Source: Williamsia faeni | Lineage (GTDB): Bacteria; Actinomycetota; Actinomycetes; Mycobacteriales; Mycobacteriaceae | DNA: 64,000 nt | Assembly: GCA_003202005.1 (NCBI GenBank) | Contig: QJJF01000004.1 | Coordinates: 215,661 to 279,660 of the forward strand | Reading direction: 5' to 3' | Part shown: piece by piece, positions 32,134 to 41,253 of the stretch | How the letters are laid out: every line of letters starts with the position of its first letter | Numbering within the stretch: the stretch's first letter is position 1 | The notes under the pieces: generated by a model | What the model saw: only the letters and a program-made list of their open reading frames with translations | Told to the model about the DNA's origin: nothing | Database searches by the model: none | Program-made: the position numbers and the translations under genes

Positions 32134-33327
32134 TCAGTCGCCGCGGCTGGGTTTGCCAAGCAAGCGATCGGAGATGAGTTTCAACTGAATCTCTGAGGTC
32201 CCTTCAAATATTCGGGTCAGTCGTGCGTCCCGCCAGTAGCGCTCGGCGGCGTATTCGCTGGTATAGCCGGCGCCGCCGTGGATCTGCAGTCCTTCGCTCG
32301 TAACCCATTCCGACATCTCGCTGGCCGCGTATTTGATCATCGATGCCTCCAGGTCGCAGCGACGACCCGTGTCGATCTGCGTGCAGACGTGATACATCAT
32401 CTGCCTCGATGTCTCGACACGCGTTGCCATGTCGGCGATCTTGAACCGGAGCGCCTGGAAGTCAGAAATTGGGTGTCCGAACTGTTCGCGCGAAAGTGCG
32501 TACGAAATCGCGTCTTCGAGCGCCCCGCGCGCCAATCCGATGCTGCGGGCCGCTGTGTGGGCACGCGCCGTTTCGAGCTTGGTCATCGCCGCGTAGAAGC
32601 CGCGACCTTCCTCGCCGATGAGAGCGGACGCGGGAAGCCGGAAAGAGTCGAAGGCCAACTCCCATGTCTTCCAGCCGCGATAGCCGATCTTGCGCAGGGG
32701 AGTGCCGCTGATGCCGTCGGGGAACGTGCCCCGTTCTTTGTCGATGAGGAACACGTTGATGCCGAGGTGGCGGTGTTCCGGATCCGGTGGTGGCGCGGTG
32801 CGCGCGAACAGAATCAGGTAGTCGGCCTGGTCGGCAAAGGTGCACCACATCTTGCTGCCGTTGACCACCCAGTCGTCCCCGTCACGGACAGCGCGGCAAC
32901 TGATGTTGGCGACATCGGAACCGGCCGTGCTCTCAGACAGTGCGAACGCACCGAGATACTCCCCACTTGCCACCCGCGGTAGCAGTTCCTTCATCTGGAC
33001 TCCGGTGAAACCACCGACCAATCCGTTGCCGCGAGCCATCAGACTCCCGACGCTCATCCATGCCCGCGACAGTTCTTCGGCGATCATGCAGTATTCGAAG
33101 GCGCCCAAGCCGAGGCCTCCGTACTCCTCTGGAATTAGAATTCCGAAGAAGCCCACCTCGGCCATCTTCTCCCGCAACTCGTCCGGAATGAGTCCGCCGA
33201 CCGGATCGAGTTCGTTGGCGATCGGCAGTACCTCTTTCATCGCAAAATCCCGTGCAAGGGACTGCAATTCGAGGCGATCCTTGGTCAGGTAGCCCTGTGG
33301 TATCGGTGCTTCGGTCGTGATTGTCAT
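32134..33327 (-). CDS. Acyl-CoA dehydrogenase
   Basis: A 397-residue FAD enzyme that introduces an alpha-beta double bond in an acyl-CoA. It has ALSESTAGSD and WCTFADQA in the middle domain, and the catalytic base Glu375 in RIFEGTSEIQ near the C-terminus. It is the last gene of the eight-gene operon, overlapping the enoyl-CoA hydratase stop by ATGA. In context the substrate may be a dicarboxylyl-CoA such as a methylsuccinyl-CoA, which is inference; a straight-chain acyl-CoA is equally compatible with the visible motifs. Confidence 0.93.
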   Translation of the reverse strand: MTITTEAPIPQGYLTKDRLELQSLARDFAMKEVLPIANELDPVGGLIPDELREKMAEVGFFGILIPEEYGGLGLGAFEYCMIAEELSRAWMSVGSLMARGNGLVGGFTGVQMKELLPRVASGEYLGAFALSESTAGSDVANISCRAVRDGDDWVVNGSKMWCTFADQADYLILFARTAPPPDPEHRHLGINVFLIDKERGTFPDGISGTPLRKIGYRGWKTWELAFDSFRLPASALIGEEGRGFYAAMTKLETARAHTAARSIGLARGALEDAISYALSREQFGHPISDFQALRFKIADMATRVETSRQMMYHVCTQIDTGRRCDLEASMIKYAASEMSEWVTSEGLQIHGGAGYTSEYAAERYWRDARLTRIFEGTSEIQLKLISDRLLGKPSRGD

Positions 33328-34166
33328 GCGTCGGTCCTCTCGGCTGCGCCTTGATCGATCCGTTCAAGGTCGGGGTTGGTGAGATATTGAACATCGTCGC
33401 GGCGTCCGTCGAAACGGGGAGTCCGTCGCTCGCGCCGCGCAGCGAGCACCTCGGCGAACTCGGAAGAGTCGAGCTGGGCCGCCATCAGGGTTTCCTCCTC
33501 ATGCATACGGGCGACGACGTCAAGTGTGGTCGAACGGCTCAAGGTCTTGGTATGACGAACGGCGAGAGGCGCTTTGGCTGCGATCGCCTGGCCCACCTCG
33601 AGCGCCCGATCCAATGCGGTGGACGGGACCTCGTTGATGAGCCCCCAGGACACGGCCTCATCGGCGGTCAGTCTGCGTCCGGTCAACAGGAGGTCTGACG
33701 AACGTCGGGCACCGATGAGTTGGGGAAGTAGCAGCGTCGATGCGGCTTCGGGGACGAGCCCGATATCGACGAAGGGGACCTGGAATGTCGCGGATTGGTC
33801 CGCGAAGACGAGATCGCAGTGGAGGAGCATCGTGACTCCGACTCCGACGGCGAGGCCGTTGACCGCCGCGATGACGGGCACCGACAGGCCGGCGATGGTG
33901 CGAAGGAACTGCTGGACCGGTGCTTGTCCATCGGCTTGAATGGCGAAGTCGTTCAGGTCATTTCCCGCAGTGAATGCTTTGCCGACTCCGGTGATGATCA
34001 CCGTACGTACGTCGGCGTCGCGGTCCGCTGACAGTAGGGCGTGCCGTAGGAGTGTGTACATATCCTGCGTGATGGCGTTGTATTTCTCCGGCCGATTCAG
34101 TCGGATGATCGTCAGGAAGCCGACTCGTTCAACGAGAATCAACGATGAGTCCGATGTCGCGAGCAT
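33324..34166 (-). CDS. Enoyl-CoA hydratase/isomerase (crotonase) family protein
   Basis: A 280-residue crotonase. The oxyanion-hole strand reads AFTAGNDLNDF and the second one NGLAVGVGVTM. The catalytic Glu positions read DIGLVPEAAS with one Glu kept, which is more like an isomerase or hydratase with altered chemistry. The ATG at 34166 has an AAAGGAG ribosome-binding site and lies inside the 3' end of the CoA-transferase gene (38-nt overlap). Hydration or isomerisation of the unsaturated intermediate in this operon is likely. Confidence 0.9.
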   Translation of the reverse strand: MLATSDSSLILVERVGFLTIIRLNRPEKYNAITQDMYTLLRHALLSADRDADVRTVIITGVGKAFTAGNDLNDFAIQADGQAPVQQFLRTIAGLSVPVIAAVNGLAVGVGVTMLLHCDLVFADQSATFQVPFVDIGLVPEAASTLLLPQLIGARRSSDLLLTGRRLTADEAVSWGLINEVPSTALDRALEVGQAIAAKAPLAVRHTKTLSRSTTLDVVARMHEEETLMAAQLDSSEFAEVLAARRERRTPRFDGRRDDVQYLTNPDLERIDQGAAERTDA

Positions 34167-35406
34167 TGTCACTCCTTTCTGAGAGAACAGCCGGCACTGT
34201 GGCGAGGGTGGTAGCCGCTGACTTGAACGAGGAACGGTGGTGAGACAGACCTTTTCGGACTTCTGCACCGTGTTCGTCGAGCAGAGGTGCACGTTTGTCC
34301 GGCTTTGCGGGAGTCCGGGAGAACTTCATGGGCTGGCCTGCCACCGCCAGGGTCCGGCCGGCGCCGGGATGTTCGAGTTCGACGATCATGTCGCGCGCGG
34401 CAACGTGAGGGTCGGCCATGATCTCGGCCGCATTGCGGACGGCGCCCACGGGAACACGTCCGCCGAGCTGATCGAGGATCTCCTCTTTGGTTCGTGCGTG
34501 CGTCCACTCGGCGAGAACATCGAACACCTCGCGGCGCCTGTGGACGCGCTGCTGATTGGTGGCCAGGGATGCGTCGACTGCGAGATCGGGCCTGTCGATG
34601 AGCTCGCAGAGAGTGCGCCACCGGTTGTCGTTGGGCGCGGCGATCGCGACCCAACCGTCGATCGCCGGCAACACATCGAACGGGCTGAGAAGGGGGTGCC
34701 GGTTTCCTTCGGGCTTGGGCACAGCGCCCGTGTAGGAGTGCTGGTAGATGATCCGCTCACACAGCGCGAGAACGGCGTCGTACATTGCGACGTCGACGAA
34801 CTGCCCGAGACCGGATCCGCGGGCTTCGTACAACGCCGAGGTGATCCCGAGTGCGAGCAGGGTGCCCGGATAGATGTCGCCGATCCCTGGCCCGACCTTG
34901 ATCGGATCGCCGTTTTCGGTGCCGGTGATACCCATCAGCCCGGCCATTGCCTGCACGACCACATCGAATGCCGGCCAGGCCAGGTAAGGGCTTTCGCCGG
35001 AGCGTTGGTCACCGAAGCCACGCACGGTGGCATAGATCAATCGCGGGTTGTCGGCGCTGAGGGATTCATAGGACAACCCCAGGCGTTCCATCACCCCGGC
35101 GGTGAAGTTCTCCACCAGGACGTCCGCTTCCGCGGCGATCGCGCGGAGCGCAGCGGCGCCCTCCTCTGTCTTCAGGTCGAGGACGACGCTGCGCTTACCG
35201 CGATTCACGCTCTGGAAATAGCCGCCGAACGCATGTTCCGTGTCATCGGCATGGAAGGGCCCGGCCCAGCGGGACAGGTCTCCCGCCGGTGACTCGACCT
35301 TGAGGACGTCGGCGCCGAGATCGGCGAGCAGCATCGTCGTGTAGGGGCCGGCCAGGGCGTGGCTGAGATCGACGACTCGAACGCCGGTGAGCGGCCCGGC
35401 ACTCAT
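34129..35406 (-). CDS. Class III (CaiB/BaiF) CoA-transferase
   Basis: A 425-residue transferase that moves CoA between carboxylic acids. The N-terminal VRVVDLSHALAGPYTTMLLADLGADVLKVE segment is diagnostic, and Asp177 in GIGDIYPG is the probable catalytic carboxylate. Relatives act on oxalate, carnitine, succinate/mesaconate and itaconate. It is coupled to the upstream hydrolase by ATGA. The C-terminal 40 residues are Ser/Thr-rich and overlap the next gene. It is predicted to activate the acid produced by the aldehyde dehydrogenase. Confidence 0.93.
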   Translation of the reverse strand: MSAGPLTGVRVVDLSHALAGPYTTMLLADLGADVLKVESPAGDLSRWAGPFHADDTEHAFGGYFQSVNRGKRSVVLDLKTEEGAAALRAIAAEADVLVENFTAGVMERLGLSYESLSADNPRLIYATVRGFGDQRSGESPYLAWPAFDVVVQAMAGLMGITGTENGDPIKVGPGIGDIYPGTLLALGITSALYEARGSGLGQFVDVAMYDAVLALCERIIYQHSYTGAVPKPEGNRHPLLSPFDVLPAIDGWVAIAAPNDNRWRTLCELIDRPDLAVDASLATNQQRVHRRREVFDVLAEWTHARTKEEILDQLGGRVPVGAVRNAAEIMADPHVAARDMIVELEHPGAGRTLAVAGQPMKFSRTPAKPDKRAPLLDEHGAEVRKGLSHHRSSFKSAATTLATVPAVLSERSDNARDIGLIVDSR

Positions 35407-36257
35407 GTTGCGGCGATCTGATCGAGCAGGGGCAGAACGTGCTTCTTGAACACGTCCGGGTTCTCCGACATCGAGAAGTGGCCGACGCCTTCCATGAGCG
35501 TGAAGGTGGCGCCGTCGACCTCGTTGGCCAGTGCTTCGCAGGCTGCTGGCGGGGCGGGCCAATCATATTCGGCGGCAACAACATGCAGTGCTGTCCGGGT
35601 CGTGTCGATCGTCTTCGCGGTCTCGGTGAGATCGTGCTCGTTGAAGTAGTAGTGCACATCTCCTTTGAGTACCGGAGGTGCACCCTGGCTGTAGATGTAG
35701 GCCGTCTCGCGCTTGTAGGCTTCCGGACTTTGGGGCGCGCAGCCCGTGTACATCATCGCCGGCTTGGACTCGTTCGAGATCCGCGGGTGGTGGAACCATT
35801 GGGGAAAGCGATCGACGCCGTGCGTGGCCAGTGCGGCGCCGAATCCGATTGCAGCGCGGAACAATCCGGGTTGGTACAACGCGAGATCTCCGGCGAGGTG
35901 GCCTCCCAAGGAGACACCGGCATAGATGGGCCGATCCAACTCGAGTGCCTCGACCAGTGCGACGTAGAACGCCAGCAGGAAGTCACGCTTCAGTAGGTAC
36001 TCTTCGGTCCACCACTGCTGGGAAACCGGCGGAAGTGATCGGCCATGGAATGGCAGGTCGATCGCGATGAGCCGGTATTTCGTGGTGAAGTCGGGATCCT
36101 CGAGGAGGTGTCGCCACTGTCGGCTGTCACATCCGGCCGTGTGCTGGAGAACGATCGGAATGCCTTCTCCCGCTTCTTCGTAGTAGACGCGGTACTCGAT
36201 ACCTTGAACGTCGAGATAGAGGTAGCGGCCGGTGATGTCTGCCAAACGTGCGCTCAT
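35403..36257 (-). CDS. Alpha/beta hydrolase of the catabolic operon
   Basis: A 284-residue hydrolase. The oxyanion segment VLQHTAGCDSRQW and the nucleophile elbow GVSLGGHLA fit a serine triad, with a late GVGHFSMSE His. Start and stop are both coupled by ATGA to neighbours. It may cleave an ester or lactone or a C-C bond as an early step. A separate C-C hydrolase role (meta-cleavage type) cannot be excluded, since the fold is shared. Confidence 0.9.
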   Translation of the reverse strand: MSARLADITGRYLYLDVQGIEYRVYYEEAGEGIPIVLQHTAGCDSRQWRHLLEDPDFTTKYRLIAIDLPFHGRSLPPVSQQWWTEEYLLKRDFLLAFYVALVEALELDRPIYAGVSLGGHLAGDLALYQPGLFRAAIGFGAALATHGVDRFPQWFHHPRISNESKPAMMYTGCAPQSPEAYKRETAYIYSQGAPPVLKGDVHYYFNEHDLTETAKTIDTTRTALHVVAAEYDWPAPPAACEALANEVDGATFTLMEGVGHFSMSENPDVFKKHVLPLLDQIAAT

Positions 36258-36652
36258 GCCGACACCCCCGAAGTTGCCACGGAGCGGAAGATGTCGCCCA
36301 GTCGCCGGATTCCGGGGTAGTAGGCCATGATCATTTCCATGTCTCCCTCGATACGGAAGCCGTGGTGGACCATCGCCGGGTAGAAATCCTGGTAGAAGGC
36401 AGGCGGAATCGCGGCCAGCAGGGGCGTCCAATGCTCCTCGGATCCGGCGAGCTGGATGTCGTAGGCGTCGAATGGGGTGACCACTGGATCGACGGCGGCA
36501 ACGGCCCCGTCCCTGATGATGATCTGGAAGGATTGCGTGTCGCCGATGACCACGCGAATGGTGGCGGTGAGATATCGGCTTTGGAGAGCGAACTCGGGGT
36601 CTTGCCGGAGCTCGCGCTCCAACGCGGTGAGGTCAAGCTGGATGGCTGTCAT
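36254..36652 (-). CDS. SCP2-like small protein of the catabolic operon
   Basis: A 132-residue protein with no signal or membrane span. The end (SEEHW, then HHGFRIEGDMEMIMAY) resembles SCP2 sterol-carrier domains, which bind hydrophobic ligands or acyl-CoAs. The ATG at 36652 has an AAGGAAAGACC ribosome-binding site, and a 104-nt gap separates it from the aldehyde dehydrogenase gene. Its exact function is not known. Ligand delivery to the hydrolase encoded immediately downstream (ATGA overlap) is a reasonable guess. Confidence 0.72.
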   Translation of the reverse strand: MTAIQLDLTALERELRQDPEFALQSRYLTATIRVVIGDTQSFQIIIRDGAVAAVDPVVTPFDAYDIQLAGSEEHWTPLLAAIPPAFYQDFYPAMVHHGFRIEGDMEMIMAYYPGIRRLGDIFRSVATSGVSA

Positions 36653-36756
36653 GGTCTTTCCTTTTCTCTTCGTGATGATTGCTTCGCGCAGCAGGTGCTG
36701 GGCGATGGTGGGTGGGACGTGTGCCTGTACTTGATGCTGCGCGCGCCGGAGCAGCT

Positions 36757-38172
36757 TCACAACGCCACCGTCACGGACTTGACCTGGGTGTAGTGGTGAA
36801 GCGCCTCGACACCCTTCTCGCGGCCGTAACCGCTCTGTTTGACTCCGCCGAAAGGGGTTTCGATGCCGCCGGCCAGCCACGTGTTGATGAAGACCTGTCC
36901 GGTCTCGAGTAGATCGGCCACGCGCAACGCTCGCGAGATGTCGCGGGTCCAGACCCCGGATACGAGGCCGTAGACGCTGTCGTTGGCGACGGACACGGCT
37001 TCGTTTTCATCGTCGAACGGGATGATCGAGGCGACCGGTCCGAAAACTTCTTCGCGGGCGATTCTCATGGAATTGTCGACGCCGGTGTAGATCGTCGGTG
37101 GAACGAAGTAGCCATCGCCGCCGTCGGAAGCTATTTCGCCGCCGATGGCGGGTTTGGCACCGTCCGCGCGTGCAATGTCGAAGTACTCCAATACCTTTTC
37201 GTATTGCGCTGCGGTGGTGACCGGTCCGAGGCGATCGCTCTCGGTCAATACGCGGGCGGCTTCGACGATGCGGTCGGCGAACTCGTCATGAATCTCTCGC
37301 TGCACCAACAGGCGGGATCCTGCCGAGCAGATCTGGCCGGTGTTCAGCGTGAAGGCGTTCAGCGATTCGACCACGGCACGATCGAGATCGGCGTCGGCAA
37401 ACACGATGTTCGCCGATTTCCCCCCGAGCTCGAGAGTCAGCGGGATGATCCGGTCTGCAGCAATCCGGCCGATCGCGCGCCCGGCCCGCACGGAACCGGT
37501 GAACGCGACCTTTCGGACTCCGGCATGCTGCACGAGGGCGGAGCCGGGGCCGGGGCCATCGCCCGTCACCACGTTCAGAACCCCGCCGGGGAAGCCGACC
37601 TCGGTGGCAAGTCGGGCAAGGACAAGTGTTGTGGCAGAAGTGAACTCCGAAGGTTTGAGGACCACGACATTGCCCGCCGCCAACGCCGGGGCCGCGGCCC
37701 GGGCGGCCTGATTGAGTGGGGCGTTCCAAGGGGTGATGATCCCGACGACACCGAACGGTTCGCGGCGAGTGAAGCTGTGGCGATCAGGGCCGAGGTCGAT
37801 GGTATCCCCGTGCAGTGAGTTCACCAAGCCCCCGTAGAACTCGAAATACGCAGCCGCCCCGGCGATCTCCATCTGAGCATGCGCCGCGGGCTTCCCCGTC
37901 TCACCGGCCTCGAGTGCTGAAAGTTCTTCTGTGTTCGCCTCGATGGTGGCGGCCAGCGCCATCAGAAGCCGTCCACGGGCGATCGGCTTTTGACGGCGCC
38001 ATGCCGACGCCGCCGCGGTTGCGGTGGCCACGGCGTCATCGATGTCGTCGGCGGTGCCCATCGCGATGGTCGCGATCTCGGCGCCGTTCGCGGGGCTGCG
38101 TGTGGTGAGCGATCCACCACCACGGGTCGGTGTGCACTGACCATCGATCCAATGGTCGAAACTGACAGTCAT
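36757..38172 (-). CDS. NAD(P)-dependent aldehyde dehydrogenase
   Basis: A 471-residue ALDH superfamily member. It has TPWN (147-150), the general base Glu248 in LELGGKSANIV, the catalytic Cys282 in NTGQICSAG, and EEVFGPV near residue 385. In the operon it should oxidise an aldehyde or semialdehyde to the acid that the CoA-transferase then activates. It is coupled to the CitE-like gene by a 4-nt overlap. Confidence 0.95.
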   Translation of the reverse strand: MTVSFDHWIDGQCTPTRGGGSLTTRSPANGAEIATIAMGTADDIDDAVATATAAASAWRRQKPIARGRLLMALAATIEANTEELSALEAGETGKPAAHAQMEIAGAAAYFEFYGGLVNSLHGDTIDLGPDRHSFTRREPFGVVGIITPWNAPLNQAARAAAPALAAGNVVVLKPSEFTSATTLVLARLATEVGFPGGVLNVVTGDGPGPGSALVQHAGVRKVAFTGSVRAGRAIGRIAADRIIPLTLELGGKSANIVFADADLDRAVVESLNAFTLNTGQICSAGSRLLVQREIHDEFADRIVEAARVLTESDRLGPVTTAAQYEKVLEYFDIARADGAKPAIGGEIASDGGDGYFVPPTIYTGVDNSMRIAREEVFGPVASIIPFDDENEAVSVANDSVYGLVSGVWTRDISRALRVADLLETGQVFINTWLAGGIETPFGGVKQSGYGREKGVEALHHYTQVKSVTVAL

Positions 38173-39134
38173 TTCGGCTCGAACTCGGTGGTACGAGGAA
38201 TCTTGAGAAGACGGCCGCGCTCGGCGGTCACCATTGCCAGCTTGCGGCTGGCTTCATCGATCATCTCGTCGCCGAGCATCACGGCGCCGAGTCCACCGCC
38301 GGCGGCGGACGAATAGTAATCGTAGGCGTCGATGATCATCTCGGCCTTGTCATAGATCGCCTGCGTCGGAGCGAAAACATCGTTGGCGGTGTCGATTTGG
38401 CTCGGATGCAGCACCCACTTGCCGTCGTATCCGTATGCGGCGGCGCGTTCTGCGGATGCCCGATACCCGTCGAGGTCTTTGATCAGTGCGAATGGTCCGT
38501 CAATGGCCTGCAGGCCATACTTGCGGGCAGTCATCGCGATGGTCATCAGCACGGTGTCGAAGGGGTCGAAACCCGATTCGCCCGGAGCGCCGATCGTCAA
38601 CGCGGGCATCTTCATGGCTGCCATGAAATCGCCGGGCCCGAAGATGAGTGCCTCCGTGCGAGGGGTCGCAGCAGCGATGGCGTCGATTTCGCTGAGCCCG
38701 GCCGGTCCTTCGATCTGTGCTTCGATGCCGATCGTGCCGACTGGCATATCCAGTTCGCGTTCGATCTGTGTCAACAGGACGTCCAGCCAGTGGATGTGGG
38801 CGACCCGCTCGACCTTGGGGAGCATGATGCAGTCGAGGTTCGCCCCCGCGCCGCGGACGACTTCGAGAACGTCGTCGTGAGCCCATTTCGTATCTGCATC
38901 ATTGATGCGCACCACGCGGGTTTTCCCGGACCAGTCGCCGTGATTCAGTGCATCGACGATGGTCTTTCGGGCGGCCGGCTTTGCCACCGGGGCGACGGCG
39001 TCTTCGAGGTCCAGGAAGATCTGGTCCACTGAGAATCCCTGGGCCTTCTTGAGCATTTTCTCGCTGCTGCCGGGCACAGCCATACAGGACCGGCGGGGAC
39101 GGAGAGTGCGGGTTGTGATCACGGGTGAGTTCAC
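38169..39134 (-). CDS. HpcH/HpaI (CitE/Mcl-like) malyl-CoA-type lyase
   Basis: A 321-residue Mg2+-dependent lyase. It has RSCMAVPGSSEKML, FLDLEDAVAP (45-50), NLDCIMLPKVE, IGIEAQIEG (metal-binding Glu138/Glu142) and FGPGDFMA (Asp169). These match malyl-CoA/beta-methylmalyl-CoA lyases better than citrate lyase beta subunits. It should cleave a 3-hydroxyacyl-CoA with a carboxyl group, giving glyoxylate or pyruvate and a shorter acyl-CoA. The start is GTG at 39134, but a GTG four codons inside has a better-spaced GGTGA element. Confidence 0.92.
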   Translation of the reverse strand: MNSPVITTRTLRPRRSCMAVPGSSEKMLKKAQGFSVDQIFLDLEDAVAPVAKPAARKTIVDALNHGDWSGKTRVVRINDADTKWAHDDVLEVVRGAGANLDCIMLPKVERVAHIHWLDVLLTQIERELDMPVGTIGIEAQIEGPAGLSEIDAIAAATPRTEALIFGPGDFMAAMKMPALTIGAPGESGFDPFDTVLMTIAMTARKYGLQAIDGPFALIKDLDGYRASAERAAAYGYDGKWVLHPSQIDTANDVFAPTQAIYDKAEMIIDAYDYYSSAAGGGLGAVMLGDEMIDEASRKLAMVTAERGRLLKIPRTTEFEPK

Positions 39135-39137
39135 CTT

Positions 39138-40142
39138 TCAGAGTGAGATTGTTGAGGCGGTTGCGTTGTGATCCGTGCCGATACTTGCGGAATCGGCTGC
39201 AGCGGAACGGGTGTGGACCTGGAGTCGGCGTGTTGCTTCACAGACGACATCGCCGAGTTGATTGATACCGAGGTGTCGGAGTGTGACGATCGCGCGATCG
39301 TGATCGATTGGTTCCACAGCGAGGACCTCCGTGGCGGCGCCGATCGAGTCACCGTGGCGGACCGGAACGGGAAAACGCACGTCGTCGAGTCCGACTTCGC
39401 GAATTGCCTGCCCACTGGTGTCCTGGGTCGCGAGGCCGATGGTGAGCGCCAGCGTGAGACCGCCGAAATTGATGCGTTCACCGAAGGGAGACCCGATCAT
39501 CTCCTGCTCACTGAAGTGACCGGATGCCGTATTCATCACGAGCAGAGTCAGTCCGTTGAGGTCGAGATCCGTAATGGTGCGGGTACGTGCATGCCGGAAG
39601 CGGGCGCCGACGACAAAGTCTTCTGCAAAGCCGTCGAGAACGGTTGCCAGTCCGGCGTGCTCGGCCCTCCGGCGAACGAGATTGGTGCGCTGAAAGCTGA
39701 TCACCGGTTCGCCGGAAGACACTCGACCGACCGTCTGCCAGGTGACGATCCCAACATCCGGACGGGACTCCGACGTTCGTGCGTCGACGACAGTGCTTGT
39801 GGCGGAGAGCGTTTGGCCCGGATAGACGTCGCGTAGGTATTCGACCTTATCGGCACCGAGAAACGGTCCGCCGGCCTCGCTGAGATCTTCGACGCTCAGG
39901 CCAAAAACCACGTCGAATACGAGCAACGGGTTGACGACCTCGGATGGGTGCCCGGCCGCTTCCGCCGCATCCCGGTTGAAGTAGATCGGATTGAACGCCA
40001 GCGTCTGGGTGGTGAAGGAGATGTTGTCACTCCCATGCACCGTCCGTCCCCAATGGTGGTCGAACACACGGCCGATGACGTGATCCTCGAATGCTGTGCC
40101 GCGAGGGATCAGGGGCCAATCTGTGGGGTCCAAGGTCGTCAT
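39138..40142 (-). CDS. Double-hotdog MaoC-type hydratase, mesaconyl-CoA hydratase-like
   Basis: A 334-residue protein with two MaoC-like hotdog halves. The segment LLVFDVVFGLSVEDL followed by GADKVEYLRDVYPG resembles the first half of Mch-type mesaconyl-CoA hydratases. A second hotdog begins near residue 175 (FVVGARFRHARTRTITD). The catalytic Asp/His pair is not clear in the first half. Paired with the Mcl-like lyase 3 nt downstream, it could hydrate an unsaturated dicarboxylyl-CoA to a malyl-CoA analogue. It is the first gene of the operon. Confidence 0.85.
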   Translation of the reverse strand: MTTLDPTDWPLIPRGTAFEDHVIGRVFDHHWGRTVHGSDNISFTTQTLAFNPIYFNRDAAEAAGHPSEVVNPLLVFDVVFGLSVEDLSEAGGPFLGADKVEYLRDVYPGQTLSATSTVVDARTSESRPDVGIVTWQTVGRVSSGEPVISFQRTNLVRRRAEHAGLATVLDGFAEDFVVGARFRHARTRTITDLDLNGLTLLVMNTASGHFSEQEMIGSPFGERINFGGLTLALTIGLATQDTSGQAIREVGLDDVRFPVPVRHGDSIGAATEVLAVEPIDHDRAIVTLRHLGINQLGDVVCEATRRLQVHTRSAAADSASIGTDHNATASTISL

Positions 40143-40363
40143 TCTTCATCCATTTCGTTTCACTGAGTAGCATGAGCGTTCTAACTAATGGCACGACTAA
40201 GTGTTACGCGTCACCCGTCGCGGTGTCAATGGCCTGCATTGATTCGATTTGGTGCGTGAGTGGAGATGCATTGAGGGGCTGTGCCACACAGTGGTACGGT
40301 TGGACCGACATGTTCCGCACTCAGCCGGCGTGCTGAGCTTCCCGCCTCTCGAACAGGACGCCG
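40143..40363. promoter_or_regulatory. Divergent promoter region of the IclR-type catabolic operon
   Basis: A 221-bp gap between the MaoC and iclR starts. It is less GC-rich at 40170-40205, where the related sequences AACTAATGG and GACTAAGTG lie 12 nt apart. That is the most likely zone for the IclR operator and operon promoter. No strong palindrome is visible. Confidence 0.4.
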
Positions 40364-41179
40364 ATGACCCATGTGGAGCGACCCGATGACACTGAGACTG
40401 CAGATGGAGTTCAGCCGTCCACTGGTGGCCAGTCGGGGACCCAGACGCTGATCCGAGGCCTTCGGATCCTGGAGGCGATGGCAGATCTGGAACGGCCGAT
40501 CGGCGTCGGGGAACTTTCCCGCCGGCTCGAACTACCCAAGTCGACTGTTCAGCGTCTGCTGCGCACGCTCGCCCAGGAGGGTTGGGCGCAGACATCGAGT
40601 GCCCCGGTTACGCGTTGGGAGCTCAGCCCCAGGCTGCTCTCGATCGCTCGCAGCGGGCCCACTGATCTACGGGAAGTTGCACTGCCACACCTGAACTCGC
40701 TCGGCGCCCGCAGCGGAGAGACCATCCACCTCGTGGTCCCGGACAGAGATGTTCAGCTGGTACTCATCGAACGCGTCGACTCGATCCACCCGATCCGCTC
40801 TTTCAATGCCATTGGTGCGAGCACGCTTTTTCACACCAGTGCGGGCGGGAAGGCGGTCATGGCAAGGCTTCCTGACGACGAGGTGAGGGCAATGCTGGCT
40901 CGGCCGCTGCAGAAGGTCATGCCGAATACGAGCATCGATCCGCAGCACCTGCTTCACCAAGTTCTCGAGGCCCGCGAACGCGGATATGCGGTCAACATCT
41001 CGGAGAATCGCGAACACGTCTGTGCGGTCGGTGCCGCTGTCGTGAACAAGTCGGGACGTCCCATCGCTGCGGTAGTGATCTCGATGCCCGACATCCGATT
41101 CGAGCCCGCACGGCTACCCGAGTGGGGCGGGTGGGTTCGCGAGACTGCCAAGGCGATCAGTGACGAGATCGTTGCTTGA
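40364..41179 (+). CDS. IclR family transcriptional regulator
   Basis: A 271-residue regulator. The N-terminal winged helix (GELSRRLELPKSTVQRLLRTL) is followed by the effector-binding GAF-like domain, with HTSAGGKAVMA, ERGYAVNISEN and AVGAAVVN. It is divergent from the MaoC-to-acyl-CoA-dehydrogenase operon and is its likely repressor or activator, responding to a pathway acid. About 28 disordered residues precede the DNA-binding domain. Confidence 0.95.
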   Translation: MTHVERPDDTETADGVQPSTGGQSGTQTLIRGLRILEAMADLERPIGVGELSRRLELPKSTVQRLLRTLAQEGWAQTSSAPVTRWELSPRLLSIARSGPTDLREVALPHLNSLGARSGETIHLVVPDRDVQLVLIERVDSIHPIRSFNAIGASTLFHTSAGGKAVMARLPDDEVRAMLARPLQKVMPNTSIDPQHLLHQVLEARERGYAVNISENREHVCAVGAAVVNKSGRPIAAVVISMPDIRFEPARLPEWGGWVRETAKAISDEIVA

Positions 41180-41253
41180 TTCGGTTGGGCGGGCACGTGT
41201 GGAGCCGATCGATTGGCCGGCGGCAGCCCGAAGGACCGTGCAAGGGTCGAGCT

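Noticed and set aside
38169-39134. Citrate lyase beta subunit (CitE of citrate fermentation)
   Set aside because: No alpha, gamma or accessory lyase genes are present, and the motifs match stand-alone malyl-CoA-type lyases.
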